Origin: Saccoglossus kowalevskii
Lineage: Eukaryota > Hemichordata > Enteropneusta > Harrimaniidae
DNA length: 20,788 nt
NCBI RefSeq assembly: GCF_000003605.2
Contig: NW_003111477.1
Span: 1,076-21,863 of the forward strand
Direction of reading: 5' to 3'
Notes under the pieces: model-generated
What the model was told of the DNA's origin: nothing
Seen by the model: the letters and a program-made list of their open reading frames with translations, nothing else
Databases searched by the model: none
Shown here: in pieces, positions 19,116-20,788 of the stretch
Layout: every line of letters begins with the position of its first letter
Position numbering within the stretch: position 1 is the first letter of the stretch
Position numbers and translations under genes: made by a program

Positions 19116-19860
19116 CAACATGCCTATCCCCTCGTCGCAAGCGGAAGCTTCAAACCTGCACCACCTGGTCCCTTCTTCCTGGGGGCGCATCGCCACTCTT
19201 CCCTCCTCGGAAGAGCCAGGACGCTTGCCTCCTGGCTACTTCTGGCCAGTGGGTGCCGACTTTGGTTGTTACGTTTTCTCAGCTTGGAGTCCTCACCGCT
19301 TGCCCTTGGCTTGCGAGTCTCACATGTACCAACTGGTCAGTGGGATCCCGAAGCACTGAGACTGCTCCTTCCATCCTCAAAAAAGAAGAGGGTGGGGGAG
19401 GTCCAGTCTGTGTAACTGAGCTAGTGATGTCTCTAGTGAAAACAGCCAAAACAGAGGCAGCCCGTGCTGCCTGATCGGGGCACGAGATTTGACTTTAGAC
19501 TTTGCTGGCTCCGGTTCAAACACAGCTCAATCGTTAGCGCTTGGTCCAGCAGAAAGGGTTGAGCATAAAATTGTGGGGGACCAAGGTCCGCCCATCAACA
19601 CCGTCTGTGCCCCCCCCCCCCAACGTCCATCACCCGGCCAGACCAGGAGAGTCCTGCAGTTGGTATTGCTTTGGATCCCGGAAGAGACAGTCCTACTGAG
19701 AGTGACTGTTTCAGGATCGAGGGTGGGGTGGGTACGGGGGTCTGAACATCGGGTCACTAGAATCAATGTTTCCCCCCCCCCCCCACGGCGTGGCTCACAG
19801 AGTCATTACAAAGAACAGACTCCGAGGGGCTGCCCGAGGTTGCACTTGCCGTGATGGCTC
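19116..19860 (-). mobile_element. GC-rich upstream part of the DIRS-like element, probable gag remnant
   Basis: The GC-rich composition of the DIRS Pol block continues without a break to about 19860, then returns abruptly to AT-rich DNA. On the - strand there are Pro, Arg and Ser-rich open stretches (for example 19527-19766) but no motif I can name. C runs lie near 19611-19621 and 19772-19784. Position upstream of Pol and shared composition are the only evidence that this is the gag region. Confidence 0.4.
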
Positions 19861-20788
19861 AACACTTTTTACAAAACAAATTAAGAGTAGGTTGCCTACA
19901 TAAAATCTGTTGACATTCATTTACCAGTGACGCATCATGGAATTCGAACACTGTGTGTGTGTGTATTAAGAATGCGAGTTGAGCCAGAATGCTAGTATAT
20001 CACCCTGTATAGTTCAAAATTACGACAAACTCCTCTGCTTTAATTTATTCACAGAACCGTTGGAAATAACATAACAATGTTACAAATGTTATTGTACATT
20101 TCACTTGTAAGATAAGCTCTTGAATACAGAAGTGCTTGCAGGTGTTATTACATCTCTCATTATGCAAAAAATGATTGACATACTCTTTTTTTTCTTATTA
20201 GTTATTATCTTGACTTGTTGTACCATTGCATGTTATGTAGCAATAAATCTCAAGGTACTGTTACCAAATTGTATAAGACCTATAGCAATTTATCCAGAGT
20301 TATGGGGAAACCAGGATTGTCATTGCATATTACAGTGTATGACATGGTGGGAGTGTGTACAAATTCTCAGCAGCTGCTGGCTTGTTAGCTGTTGTATATA
20401 TCTGGTAGCGTCACTTATGTGTGGGCTGTGAATACGAAGGCAACGTTCAACAATTGTATTTGGCGTACCGTTTGTTCAATGTTCAAGATATTATTGAAAT
20501 TTATTAATGTTTAATTTTCATATTTATATTTGATTTGCCTCCATTTCATGTGCAATCACTGGAATCTGCCTTGTATACGCGTTGCACTTGATGAATTTTT
20601 TCGATCAAGCTCTTATTGAACAAGTTATTGTCAATGACACGTCCCCGTTCCGTTCATATTTGAGTGACATATACATTCAAAGCAGATCATGACCGAAATG
20701 CACCTGCATATGTACAACACATTGTGCTAAATCTGAACAAAATCCATCCATGCATGACTGAGATCCGGTTCTGGAATTGTGAAGATAC
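19861..20788. other. AT-rich non-coding DNA at the window end
   Basis: No recognisable gene or element. A short GT run lies at about 19953-19965. A 103-codon open stretch at 20120-20431 is hydrophobic and Cys-rich but opens with TTG, has no homologous motif and fits chance in AT-rich DNA. Confidence 0.6.

Noticed and set aside
17538-19854. Many + strand open frames in the GC-rich block
   Set aside because: GC-rich DNA has few stops in any frame; only the - strand gives RT, RNase H and recombinase motifs in order.
20120-20431. 103-codon hydrophobic, Cys-rich open frame that looks like a small membrane protein
   Set aside because: It opens with TTG, not ATG, has no recognisable family motif, and lies in AT-rich DNA where hydrophobic frames arise by chance.

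Overview
The window is eukaryotic nuclear DNA. A multi-exon gene with clean GT-AG introns sits beside old, broken retrotransposons of four kinds: a short-tailed LINE, an L1/Tx1-like LINE, a BEL/Pao element and a DIRS-like element. This repeat mix, plus a hairpin-ended element with a ~150 bp tandem core that resembles elements described in bivalves, suggests a marine invertebrate, most likely a mollusc or other lophotrochozoan. That assignment is an inference. No bacterial-style genes, tRNA, rRNA or CRISPR array were seen.

Layout. 1-1265: 3' end of a LINE on the + strand, ending in 15 perfect TATCC units. 1356-4994: the 3' eight exons of a host gene, + strand, in one continuous frame of 291 residues. 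It encodes most of a VAP-type MSP domain, an Asp/Glu-rich linker and a C-terminal WWE domain. The first exon lies upstream of the window. The introns carry a palindromic MITE-like element and a 59-60 bp near-perfect copy of the last exon's splice acceptor region. 4995-5940: no gene, but possible remnants of a BEL 5' LTR. 5940-10010: a dead L1-like LINE, itself interrupted at 8146-8963 by the hairpin-ended tandem-core element. 10024-15310: a degenerate BEL/Pao internal region (gag, protease, RT, RNase H, integrase, C-terminal domain), followed by a possible 3' LTR to about 16220. 16221-17530: non-coding, AT-rich, with a second copy of the MITE-like element. 17535-19860: a GC-rich island holding a decayed DIRS-like retrotransposon on the - strand. 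19860-20788: nothing recognisable.

The most interesting item is the host gene. VAP proteins normally carry a coiled coil and an ER tail anchor after the MSP domain. Here those are replaced by an acidic linker and a WWE domain, a fold known to bind (ADP-ribose) polymers or their iso-ADP-ribose unit. Residues known in VAPs to contact FFAT motifs are kept. I know of no described MSP-WWE protein, but I could not search for one. The other layer of interest is the nesting: a tandem-core element inside an L1, which apparently sits inside the leader of a BEL element.
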